A stretch of DNA of 5,398 bases from assembly GCA_022571575.1 (NCBI GenBank), contig JACZXN010000151.1, positions 1 to 5,398 of the forward strand. The letters run 5' to 3'. Positions within the stretch are counted from its first letter, which is position 1. Every line of letters begins with the position of its first letter. Below the pieces are notes generated by a model that saw nothing but the letters and a program-made list of their open reading frames with translations, was not told where the DNA came from and did no database searches. The stretch comes from Chloroflexota bacterium (GTDB taxonomy: Bacteria > Chloroflexota > Dehalococcoidia > UBA3495). The position numbers and the translations under genes are program-made. Shown piece by piece: positions 1 through 5,398 of this stretch.

Positions 1-2
1 CC

Positions 3-24
3 TGGCTGACGGTGTAAACAGCCA
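3..24 (-). other. Inverted repeat just downstream of efp
   Basis: TGGCTG and CAGCCA (minus strand, 24-19 and 8-3) form a perfect 6-bp stem around a 10-base loop, beginning 5 bases after the efp stop. Any T-tract would lie past the window edge, so whether this is part of a terminator cannot be judged. Confidence 0.25.
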
Positions 25-28
25 CGGC

Positions 29-595
29 CTAGCTCACGCGCTCGGTGTACTCTCCGGTGCGGGTGTCCACCCGGATGACCGTCCCGGGAGTGATGAACAT
101 GGGGACATTCACACGGAGACCGGTCTCCAGAGTGGCCGGTTTGTTGCCGCCCTGAGCCGTGTCCCCCCGGAATGCCGGAGGAGTCTCGGTGACTTCAAGC
201 TCGACGTGGGTGGGCAGCTTGACGCTGATGGGCGCGCCGTTGTACAGCACCACCTCCACCATCGCCTGCTCTTTCAGGTATTCCAGCGCGTTACCCAGGA
301 TCTGCTTGGTCAAATCATACTGGTCGAAGGTTTCCTGGTCCATGAAGTAGTAGAAGGTCCCGTCGGTGTAGAGGTACTGGGTGGGCCGGGTATCCACGTC
401 GGCCACGGTGAACCCGGTGTGGTACTGCTGAAAAGTGCGTTCCACGACGGCCCCGCTCAACAGGTTCCTCATCTTGATGCGGGTCACGGGCGCCCTCTGC
501 TGCATCTTGTGGCGCTCGTAGTCCATGACCTCCCAGGGCTGTCCGTCAAGTTCGATAACGAGCCCACGGCTGAGGTCGCCGAAATTGATGGACAT
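29..595 (-). CDS. efp: Elongation factor P, with non-lysine loop tip
   Basis: EF-P binds between the ribosomal P and E sites and relieves stalling at consecutive prolines. The product is 188 residues, the same length as the E. coli protein. Domain I (KOW-like) spans about 1-63. OB domain II spans about 64-126, with YLYTDGTFYYFMDQETF at 75-91. Domain III spans about 127-188 and includes the EF-P signature around FRGDTAQGGNKPATLETG and the terminal RVDTRTGEYTERV. The start is ATG 595, which has GGAGG 8 bases upstream (608-604) and matches the family N-terminus. A GTG at 691 would add 32 unrelated residues and is rejected. In domain I the loop that is KPGKG in E. coli reads K30-M-Q-Q-R34: the position of modified Lys34 is occupied by Gln33, followed by Arg34. 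The gene is set apart from the peptidase by 170 bases, so it may have its own promoter as well as read-through. Confidence 0.97.
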   Translation of the reverse strand: MSINFGDLSRGLVIELDGQPWEVMDYERHKMQQRAPVTRIKMRNLLSGAVVERTFQQYHTGFTVADVDTRPTQYLYTDGTFYYFMDQETFDQYDLTKQILGNALEYLKEQAMVEVVLYNGAPISVKLPTHVELEVTETPPAFRGDTAQGGNKPATLETGLRVNVPMFITPGTVIRVDTRTGEYTERVS

Positions 596-603
596 CTGGG
601 ATT

Positions 604-608
604 CCTCC
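604..608 (-). promoter_or_regulatory. Ribosome binding site of efp
   Basis: GGAGG lies 8 bases upstream of ATG 595. It fixes the efp start at the residue where the family begins, rather than at the GTG 96 bases further upstream. Confidence 0.85.
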
Positions 609-705
609 GGGTATCTGGTCAAGGCATATGGCGGAGCAAGGGCGAAGACTCGATAATCCAAGCCCGGCGATATGCAGATAGAGTGTATCACTTGGGTGGC
701 CGTGC

Positions 706-721
706 CCGCCGTGAACGGCGG
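706..721 (-). other. Perfect 6-bp hairpin in the spacer upstream of efp
   Basis: Minus strand CCGCCG-TTCA-CGGCGG forms a GC-only stem with a four-base loop. The bases after it are GCACGG, with no T-tract, so it does not qualify as an intrinsic terminator. It could be an operator, a weak pause or attenuation structure, or chance in GC-rich DNA. Two of the GTTCAC repeats lie in or against it. Confidence 0.4.
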
Positions 722-765
722 TGAACTGGTGAACTATGGAAGCCGGCAATCCGCCGGACCGGGTG

Positions 766-1833
766 CTACTTGGACGCCTTGCTCAGGGGCGCCGCGCCGT
801 CTTCCCGAAGGATCACGATGTCTTCGATGCGGATCCCACCCCAGCCGGTCAGATAGATGCCCGGCTCGACGGTGAACACGGTGTTCAGTTCCAGGACATC
901 CGTAGACCGGGGGCCGACCCTGGGGTTCTCGTGAATCTCCAGCCCGACGCCGTGACCCAGGCTGTGGCCGAAGTTGTCGCCGTAGCCGGCTTCGGTGATG
1001 ACGTTCCGGGACAGGAGGTCGGTTTCCTCTCCGGTCATGCCCGCCCTCACGGTATTGATGGCCGTTAGCTGAGCGCCCAAGACGATGTCGTAGATCTTCT
1101 TGAAGGTCTCGTCCGGTTCGCCCACCGAGATGGACCTGGAGAGGTCGGAACAGTAGCCGCTCACCTTGGCGCCCATGTCGATGACGATGGGGTCGCCCTG
1201 TTTTATCACGTAGTCGGTGGGTTGATGGTGGGCCATGGCCCCGTTGGGCCCGGCGGCGACGATGGTGTCGAAGCTGATGGTGTCGGCGCCGGCGTCGCGC
1301 ATGGCCGTTTCCATCTTCCAGGCCACTTCCCGCTCGGTCATGCCGGGGGTGATGGCCGGGCAGACCAGGTCCATGGCTTTATCCGCGGCGTCGATGGCCA
1401 ACTGCAACAGCGCCAGTTCTTCTTGGTCCTTGACGATGCGCTGGTTCTCGGCCAGTCCGGGCGCCGGCACGAATGAGACGCCGCCCAAAGTCGATTCGCC
1501 CTTGATGGCGTCGATCAAGCTGTTGTAGGAGGAGACGGTCAGGTCCTGGCTTTCAAAACCCACCTTCTTGACCCCGGAGGCCTTCAACTCCTCGACCAGC
1601 CAGGCCCAACCGCCGCGGACCTGTCTGACCTCGAAATCAGGCGACTGATTGGTGGCCTGCTCGGTGTACCGGGAATCGGTGACCAGGATGGCGTTGGCCT
1701 TGGTTATGAACAGGTAGCCGGCCGAGCCGCTGAACCCCGACAGATAGCGCCGGTTCTCCGGCGCGGAGATCAAGACGCCGTCCAGATCCTTGTCCGGGAA
1801 CTGGGCGACCAGTCCCTCCACTCTTTCCTTCAT
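766..1833 (-). CDS. pepP: M24-family Xaa-Pro peptidase (aminopeptidase P / prolidase type)
   Basis: Metallopeptidase of the pita-bread fold (MEROPS M24B), expected to cleave Xaa-Pro bonds in peptides or dipeptides in the cytoplasm. The product is 355 residues, matching YqhT-type enzymes. Residues 1-130 form the creatinase-like N-domain, with ENRRYLSGFSGSAGY (26-40) and VTDSRYTEQA (51-60). Residues 135-355 form the catalytic domain. All five metal ligands are present: Asp219 (VIDMGA), Asp230 (CSDLSR), His294 (GHSLGHGVG), Glu323 (TVEPGIY) and Glu337 (IRIEDIV). Substrate-site histidines His202 (AMAHHQPT) and His301 (EIHENP) are also present. ATG 1833 has AGAGG 7 bases upstream, at 1845-1841, and sits in an ATGA overlap with a mini-ORF created by a local duplication. 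The aroQ-peptidase-efp order matches a common bacterial neighbourhood. Aminopeptidase P and prolidase (pepQ) cannot be told apart confidently, so the symbol is provisional. Confidence 0.93.
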   Translation of the reverse strand: MKERVEGLVAQFPDKDLDGVLISAPENRRYLSGFSGSAGYLFITKANAILVTDSRYTEQATNQSPDFEVRQVRGGWAWLVEELKASGVKKVGFESQDLTVSSYNSLIDAIKGESTLGGVSFVPAPGLAENQRIVKDQEELALLQLAIDAADKAMDLVCPAITPGMTEREVAWKMETAMRDAGADTISFDTIVAAGPNGAMAHHQPTDYVIKQGDPIVIDMGAKVSGYCSDLSRSISVGEPDETFKKIYDIVLGAQLTAINTVRAGMTGEETDLLSRNVITEAGYGDNFGHSLGHGVGLEIHENPRVGPRSTDVLELNTVFTVEPGIYLTGWGGIRIEDIVILREDGAAPLSKASK

Positions 1834-1850
1834 CTGGATTCCTCTTTCAT
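1830..1850 (-). CDS. Six-codon mini-ORF coupling aroQ to the peptidase (possible)
   Basis: ATG at 1850 overlaps the aroQ stop (ATGA) and reads MKEESR before a TGA at 1832-1830. That TGA overlaps the peptidase ATG at 1833, again as ATGA. GAGG lies upstream in the end of aroQ, and AGAGG within the mini-ORF serves the peptidase. If translated, it would hand ribosomes from aroQ to the peptidase by two successive termination-reinitiation steps. It may equally be only a by-product of the duplication. The peptide itself has no recognisable function. Confidence 0.3.
   Translation of the reverse strand: MKEESR
1841..1845 (-). promoter_or_regulatory. Ribosome binding site of the Xaa-Pro peptidase
   Basis: AGAGG lies 7 bases before ATG 1833. 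The leader AGAGGAATCCAGATG is nearly identical to that of efp, GGAGGAATCCCAGATG. This site decides ATG 1833 over the ATG at 1850, which runs into a stop after six codons. Confidence 0.75.
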
Positions 1851-2293
1851 CTGGATTCTTCCTCGACGAGTGCGGCCAATACCTGAAGGGCCGAAGTATA
1901 GCTTCTCCATCCGAAGCCGGCGATCTGGCCCCGGGCGATGTCGGAGATGACCGAGACCCGGCGCCAGGGCTCCCTGGCCCAGGGGTTGCCGAGATGGACC
2001 TCGACCACCGGCAGCCGGCAGTCGATGAGCGCGTCTTTCAGGCTGAGTCCGTAGTGGGTCAGAGCACCGGGGTTCAGGACAATGCCCTGGACCTTCTCCC
2101 AATTTTCCTGGATGCAGTTGACCAGCTCTCCTTCCAGGTTGGACTGGTAGAAGACGACCTCCACTCCCAGTTCGTCGGCCACCCGGCTGATCTCATGGTT
2201 GACCTCATCCAGGGTCTTGGAACCGTAGATCGCTGGGTCCCGGCGTCCCAGCATGTTGATGTTGGGGCCGTTCAATATCAGGAAACTGGCCAT
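1847..2293 (-). CDS. aroQ: Type II 3-dehydroquinate dehydratase
   Basis: Type II dehydroquinase (EC 4.2.1.10), third step of the shikimate pathway: 3-dehydroquinate to 3-dehydroshikimate; the family is normally a cytoplasmic dodecamer. The product is 148 residues, the usual family length. It opens with ILNGPNINMLGRRDPAIYG, holding the active-site Arg18 and catalytic Tyr23 on the flexible lid loop. Asn74 lies in LNPGALTHYG with His80, and Glu98/catalytic His100 in VVEVHLGNPWARE. Arg112 is the probable substrate-binding arginine. ATG 2293 is chosen because the family begins a few residues before NGPN. Upstream in-frame starts would only add translated xer sequence. An AGAGAGGA at 2312-2305 is a plausible but rather distant ribosome site. 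Small departures from consensus are Leu53 for the usual His in SNxEG, Gly102 for the usual Ser after HL, and Trp105 for the usual His or aromatic residue before ARE. The stop overlaps a downstream ATG as ATGA. Confidence 0.97.
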   Translation of the reverse strand: MASFLILNGPNINMLGRRDPAIYGSKTLDEVNHEISRVADELGVEVVFYQSNLEGELVNCIQENWEKVQGIVLNPGALTHYGLSLKDALIDCRLPVVEVHLGNPWAREPWRRVSVISDIARGQIAGFGWRSYTSALQVLAALVEEESR

Positions 2294-2297
2294 GGTT

Positions 2298-3425
2298 CTA
2301 GGCGTCCTCTCTGGTGGATGACGGCCTGGCGGACACCGGCTCCTCTGTTTTGGGACTTTCTCCGCGGTTATCAACCGTCCGGCCGGCCGGTTCATCGGCC
2401 CGGGGATGATGAGACAGGTAGGCCAGCAAAGCCTCCTGATTGGTCACATGGGTGTAGACCTGAGTGGTCGTGGGGCTGGAATGACCCAGCAGTTCCTGAA
2501 TCACCCGGAGGTCCGCGCCGCCCTCCAACATGTGGGTGGCGAAGGTGTGCCTGAGAGTATGGGGATGGACATTGGCCCTGGTCCCGGCCTGGACCGAATA
2601 CCGGCGCACCAGTTTCTCGAAGCTGCGCCGGGACAGGCGTTTGCCGTACCGGTTCAAGAAAAGCGCCTGGGCCGGCCCGGAAACCGATCGAGCGGAGACC
2701 AGGCGGGGCCGGGCCTCGTCTATGTAGCGCATCAAGGCGTCGTGGGAGGGCCTTCCGAACAACACCAGCCGCTCTTTGGAACCCTTGCCACGGACCAAAA
2801 TCTCCCGCCGGGAGAAATTGATGTCCATCAGGTTGAGCCCGTGAATCTCCGCCAACCGGATGCCGCAGGCGTACAGCGTCTCCAAGATGGCCTTGTCCCG
2901 GATTCCGTGGACCGTCGATGCGTCGGGCGCGTCCATCAGCCGGACAACTTCCCGCTGTCCCAAAAAATCGGGGAGGGACTTGGCGACCTTGAGCTTGAAG
3001 CTGCGGCCGGAGGGGACCGGGGTGGAGCGGAACAACCCTTCTTGAACCAAGAACCGGTAGAAGGTCCTCAGCACAGTCAACTTGCGGGCCACGCTAACCC
3101 TGGCGAATCCCCGTTCCCCGTCCCTGCCTTCCGTGGCCAACCAGGCCAGATAACCGCGCAGGGTCTGCCGGTCCATGTCGGTCAGCCCGGTCTTTTCGTT
3201 GGCCAGGTACTGCCGGAACGACTTCAGGTCGGCCAGGTAGACCCGCTCGGTGTTTTCGGACAAACCACGCTGGCCGCGGAGGTAGCGGGGAAACGCTTCC
3301 AGGTAGCGGTCGAATTGGGCCAAACCCTCAAGACCGGCGTTGTCGAGGCTAGTCGCCAACCGGCGCCAGCTCTTCCGGATTATCGGCGTTTTCAGGGTTT
3401 TCAGGGCTTTCCGGGTTCTCCGCAT
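2298..3425 (-). CDS. xerC: XerC/XerD-family site-specific tyrosine recombinase
   Basis: Tyrosine recombinase of the Xer type, expected to resolve chromosome dimers at a dif-like site. An N-terminal SAM-like core-binding domain (about 40-130, with RGLSENTERVYLADLKSF) is followed by the catalytic domain. Numbering from ATG 3425, the catalytic residues are Arg190 (CGIRLAEI), Lys214 (RGKGSKER), His289 and Arg292 (HTLRHTFATHML), His315 (LLGHSS) and nucleophile Tyr324 (TTTQVYTHV). The full catalytic set suggests an active enzyme. Xer proteins usually stop near the HPRA seen here at about 340; this one runs on for some 35 polar residues. The start is uncertain. ATG 3425 has AGGAGG 12 bases upstream, and TTG 3431 has the same AGGAGG 6 bases upstream; both overlap the topA tail. 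TTG 3359 would overlap topA by only 11 bases and removes a basic extension not typical of the family. XerC versus XerD cannot be decided here. aroQ follows 4 bases after the stop. Confidence 0.94.
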   Translation of the reverse strand: MRRTRKALKTLKTPIIRKSWRRLATSLDNAGLEGLAQFDRYLEAFPRYLRGQRGLSENTERVYLADLKSFRQYLANEKTGLTDMDRQTLRGYLAWLATEGRDGERGFARVSVARKLTVLRTFYRFLVQEGLFRSTPVPSGRSFKLKVAKSLPDFLGQREVVRLMDAPDASTVHGIRDKAILETLYACGIRLAEIHGLNLMDINFSRREILVRGKGSKERLVLFGRPSHDALMRYIDEARPRLVSARSVSGPAQALFLNRYGKRLSRRSFEKLVRRYSVQAGTRANVHPHTLRHTFATHMLEGGADLRVIQELLGHSSPTTTQVYTHVTNQEALLAYLSHHPRADEPAGRTVDNRGESPKTEEPVSARPSSTREDA

Positions 3426-5398
3426 TATCAACGATGGCCTCCTGCCACGAACAGGAGGTGCAGGCGCCGTTGTTTCGTCCTTTTTGGACCATCAGGCCGC
3501 CACACTCAGGGCAGGGAGTGGCCAACGGGCGTTGGTTCAACAACAGGTCGCAGTCCGGATACTTGGAGCAGCCGAAGAAGGAGCGGCCCCGGCCCTTGGC
3601 GCGGCGCTCGACAATCTCTCCACCGCAATCAGGCTTGGGACAGGCGACCCCGACCTTCTTCAGGATCGGCTTGGTGTTCCGGCAATCGGGGAAACCGGTA
3701 CAGGCCATAAAACGCCCGAAGCGCCCGGTCTTGATCACCATGGGTTTCCCGCAGATCAGCGTGTGTTCGCACTTGGCGCTCCCTGAGCAGTCGCAGACCT
3801 CATCGGTCTCCTCTTCCATGCGGACCTTGGGCATCATCTCATCGGCGTTGTCCAAGGCCTTCTGGAAGGGCCCATAGAACTCGCCCAACATGGGCACCCA
3901 CTCCCGTTCGCCCCGGGATACGTCGTCCAGTTCCTCCTCCATCTTTGCCGTGAAATCCAGGTCCATGATATCGGAGAAATACTCGATGAGCAGGTCGGTC
4001 ACCGTGATCCCCAATTTGGTGGGGGTCAGCCGGTTTCGCTCCCGCTCCACGTAGTTCCGGTCGACCAGGGTGCCGATGGTCGGGGCGTAGGTGCTGGGGC
4101 GGCCGATGCCCTTTTCCTCCATGGTCTTGATCAGCGTGGCCTCCGTGTAACGGGGAGGCGGCTCGGTGAAGTGCTGGTTCGCTTCGGTCTTTGAGCAATC
4201 CAAGGCGTCGCCTTCGGAAAGCGGCGGCAGGGTATTTCTGTCATCGCTCTCGTTGTTGTCGTCCCGGCCTTCCAGATACACGGTACGGAACCCGGCGAAT
4301 ACAAGGACCGACCCGGTGGCCCGGAAGTTGTACACGTTGCCGGTGCCCTTGCAGACGGCGTCGATGTTCAACGTCGTCGCCTCGGACCTGGCGTCCTCCA
4401 TCTGGCTGGCCAGCATCCGCGACCAGATGAGGGTATACAGGTGCAACTGGTCCCGGGACAGATAATCCTTCAGGGACGCGGGGTCCCGTTTGATGGAGGT
4501 GGGACGGACGGCCTCATGGGCCTCCTGGGCGCCCTTCGCGGCCTTGGTGTAGGACCTGGGTTTGGCCGGCAAATGGTCTTTGCCGTACCGGCCCTGGATG
4601 TACTCCCGAACCTCGGCGAGGGCCGAACCCGCCACCTGGGTGGAGTCGGTGCGCATATAGGTGATCAGGCCCACCGGTCCGCCGCTTCCCACGCTCAATC
4701 CCTCATAAAGCTGCTGGGCCACGGACATGGTCCGCTGGGCGGTGAAACGCAGCTTGCGGCCCGATTCCTGTTGCATGGTGCTGGTGGTGAAAGGCGGGGA
4801 CGGCCGCTGCCGAACGTCCCTCTTTCGGACCTCGGCGACCTTGTAGTCGGCATTGACCAACTCGGATTCATACCGCCGGGCGTCTTCCTCTTTGGGGATT
4901 TTGATCCGGGCCCGCTCACCCTTCACCGAGTGCAGCGCGGCCGAGAACTGGTTCTTCTCTATCGGGTCCGCGCCAGCCTTGCGCAGCAGGCTATCGATGG
5001 TCCACGACTCCACGGGAACGAAGGCTTCGATCTCCCGCTCACGGTCCACGACCATGCGCAGCGACACCGACTGCACCCGGCCCGCGGACGTGCCCCGCTG
5101 GACCCGGCGCCACAGCAGGGGGCTGATCTGGTAACCCACCAGGCGGTCCAGTATGCGGCGCGCCTGCTGGGCATTGACCAGTTGCATGTCGATCTCCCGG
5201 GGGTTCCGGAAGGCCTCTTCAACCGCTTCCTTGGTGATCTCGTGGAACACCACCCGCTTCGGGGGTGTGGGCAGGTCCTGCCAGTCGGCCGCGGCCTGGA
5301 GGTGCCAGGATATGGCTTCCCCCTCCCGGTCCGGGTCGGTGGCCAGGAAGATCTCTTTGGCGTCGGCGCCGGCCTTCTTGAGTTGAGCCAAAAGGGAG
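3349..5398 (-). CDS. topA: DNA topoisomerase I (type IA), N-terminus cut by window edge
   Basis: Type IA topoisomerase, which relaxes negatively supercoiled DNA by single-strand passage through a 5'-phosphotyrosine intermediate. The frame is open to the right edge, so about the first 80-90 residues, including the start of the TOPRIM domain, are missing. Numbering from the codon at 5391 (a TTG, not the true start), the TOPRIM metal motif DPDREGE is at about 19-25. The catalytic motif GLITYMRTDS is at 241-250, with Tyr245 as nucleophile and Arg247 beside it. A conserved HEAVRPT stretch is at 292-298 and GIGRPSTYAPTI at 428-439. The C-terminus has three cysteine clusters: an atypical one (Cys533, 535, 541, 547, 564, 570), then Cys584/589/608/614, then Cys627/630/644/647. 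The protein ends in a low-complexity Asp/Glu-Asn-Pro tail and TAG at 3351-3349. It is the most upstream gene seen in the run; its own promoter lies outside the window. The family call is certain. Confidence 0.98.
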   Translation of the reverse strand, partial: SLLAQLKKAGADAKEIFLATDPDREGEAISWHLQAAADWQDLPTPPKRVVFHEITKEAVEEAFRNPREIDMQLVNAQQARRILDRLVGYQISPLLWRRVQRGTSAGRVQSVSLRMVVDREREIEAFVPVESWTIDSLLRKAGADPIEKNQFSAALHSVKGERARIKIPKEEDARRYESELVNADYKVAEVRKRDVRQRPSPPFTTSTMQQESGRKLRFTAQRTMSVAQQLYEGLSVGSGGPVGLITYMRTDSTQVAGSALAEVREYIQGRYGKDHLPAKPRSYTKAAKGAQEAHEAVRPTSIKRDPASLKDYLSRDQLHLYTLIWSRMLASQMEDARSEATTLNIDAVCKGTGNVYNFRATGSVLVFAGFRTVYLEGRDDNNESDDRNTLPPLSEGDALDCSKTEANQHFTEPPPRYTEATLIKTMEEKGIGRPSTYAPTIGTLVDRNYVERERNRLTPTKLGITVTDLLIEYFSDIMDLDFTAKMEEELDDVSRGEREWVPMLGEFYGPFQKALDNADEMMPKVRMEEETDEVCDCSGSAKCEHTLICGKPMVIKTGRFGRFMACTGFPDCRNTKPILKKVGVACPKPDCGGEIVERRAKGRGRSFFGCSKYPDCDLLLNQRPLATPCPECGGLMVQKGRNNGACTSCSWQEAIVDNAENPESPENPENADNPEELAPVGD
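3376..3429 (-). repeat. Six 9-base units encoding the TopA C-terminal tripeptide repeat
   Basis: Six degenerate 9-base units read in the topA frame as DNA, ENP, ESP, ENP, ENA, DNP, giving an acidic, proline- and asparagine-rich tail after the last zinc finger. The other frame of the same DNA gives the basic Lys/Thr-rich head of the Xer recombinase if that starts at 3425 or 3431. The core units, such as GAAAACCCT twice, are nearly identical, consistent with replication slippage. Confidence 0.8.
3438..3443 (-). promoter_or_regulatory. Possible ribosome binding site for the Xer recombinase, inside topA
   Basis: AGGAGG, a strong Shine-Dalgarno core, lies 6 bases before TTG 3431 and 12 bases before ATG 3425 in the recombinase frame. 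It also encodes part of the Gln-Glu-Ala stretch near the end of TopA, so it could be coincidental. If used, translation of the recombinase begins inside the topA tail. Confidence 0.4.

Larger units (their letters stand above)
596..765 (-). promoter_or_regulatory. Peptidase-efp intergenic spacer with possible efp promoter
   Basis: This 170-base spacer is the longest non-coding stretch in the window. On the minus strand it carries TGATACACT at 690-682, resembling an extended -10 box (TGnTATAAT), without a recognisable -35 hexamer. Upstream are three copies of GTTCAC (plus-strand GTGAAC at 711-716, 721-726 and 729-734) and two small GC-rich hairpins at 706-721 and 743-757. Neither hairpin is followed by a T-run. 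The gap itself suggests separate control of efp, but the promoter call is weak. Confidence 0.3.
1829..1858 (-). repeat. Short tandem duplication at the aroQ/peptidase junction
   Basis: The 13-mer GAATCCAGATGAA (minus strand) occurs perfectly at 1858-1846 and again at 1841-1829, a period of 17 bases. A flanking AAAGAG follows the first copy directly, and GGAAAGAG follows the second. Each copy carries the overlapping stop/start TGA/ATG. The first copy ends aroQ; the second ends a six-codon mini-ORF and starts the peptidase. The repeat is directly visible; an origin by local duplication is inferred. Confidence 0.9.

Noticed and set aside
596..691. N-terminal extension of efp from GTG 691
   Set aside because: The extra 32 residues do not match EF-P, and GGAGG sits correctly before ATG 595.
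206..724. A 172-residue plus-strand open frame opposite efp
   Set aside because: It is a shadow of efp; the minus-strand product matches EF-P end to end.
743..757. Hairpin CCGGC-GGATT-GCCGG after the peptidase stop as an intrinsic terminator
   Set aside because: The stem is only 5 bp and no T-tract follows on the minus strand.
2294..2395. N-terminal extension of aroQ into the recombinase
   Set aside because: The family begins just before NGPN, and the extension is only recombinase tail DNA in another frame.
1790..2554. A 254-residue plus-strand open frame opposite aroQ and its flanks
   Set aside because: It overlaps aroQ and both junctions in antisense, with no family resemblance and biased, low-information composition.
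2298..3425. Tyrosine recombinase as the integrase of a mobile element
   Set aside because: It has XerC/D-type motifs, sits within housekeeping genes, and shows no attachment repeats, tRNA or cargo.
2406..3710. A 434-residue open frame on the plus strand opposite the recombinase and topA
   Set aside because: It is antisense to two strongly supported genes, its composition is typical of a GC-rich shadow frame, and it has no recognisable motif.

Overview
This is a compact, GC-rich (roughly 60%) stretch of bacterial housekeeping DNA. All five recognisable genes lie on the minus strand. In transcription order (high to low coordinates) they are topA (DNA topoisomerase I, N-terminus beyond the right edge), a XerC/XerD-type tyrosine recombinase, aroQ (type II 3-dehydroquinase), a pepP/pepQ-like M24 Xaa-Pro peptidase, and efp (elongation factor P). 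The plus strand holds long open frames, but they are antisense shadows of these genes with no family resemblance. I see no tRNA, rRNA, CRISPR array, insertion sequence or transfer boundary.

The order topA-xer and the order aroQ-peptidase-efp both recall conserved bacterial neighbourhoods; in Bacillus, topA lies near codV/xerC and yqhS-yqhT-efp form a block. Finding both fused into one run, with the protein styles seen here, suggests Chloroflexota, possibly Dehalococcoidia/SAR202. That placement is inference from memory of gene order and sequence style, not a search result.

Layout: topA occupies 3349-5398 and ends in an acidic tripeptide-repeat tail. The 5' end of the recombinase (2298 to about 3425) probably overlaps that tail by 77 bases. 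aroQ (1847-2293) follows 4 bases after the recombinase. The aroQ stop lies in an ATGA overlap with a six-codon mini-ORF, whose own stop lies in a second ATGA overlap with the peptidase start (766-1833). This double junction comes from a short local duplication. A 170-base spacer with small hairpins, a triplicated hexamer and a possible extended -10 box precedes efp (29-595). The first four genes are so tightly packed that one transcript with translational coupling is likely. efp may also have its own promoter.

Functionally the cluster mixes chromosome topology and segregation (TopA, Xer), the shikimate pathway (AroQ), proline-peptide turnover (Xaa-Pro peptidase) and rescue of ribosomes stalled at polyproline (EF-P). 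The peptidase and EF-P share a proline theme. I found no convincing novel multi-gene system. The points worth a second look are the duplicated stop/start junction, the EF-P whose modification loop lacks the usual lysine, the enlarged first zinc finger of TopA, and the dual-coded topA tail/xer head.
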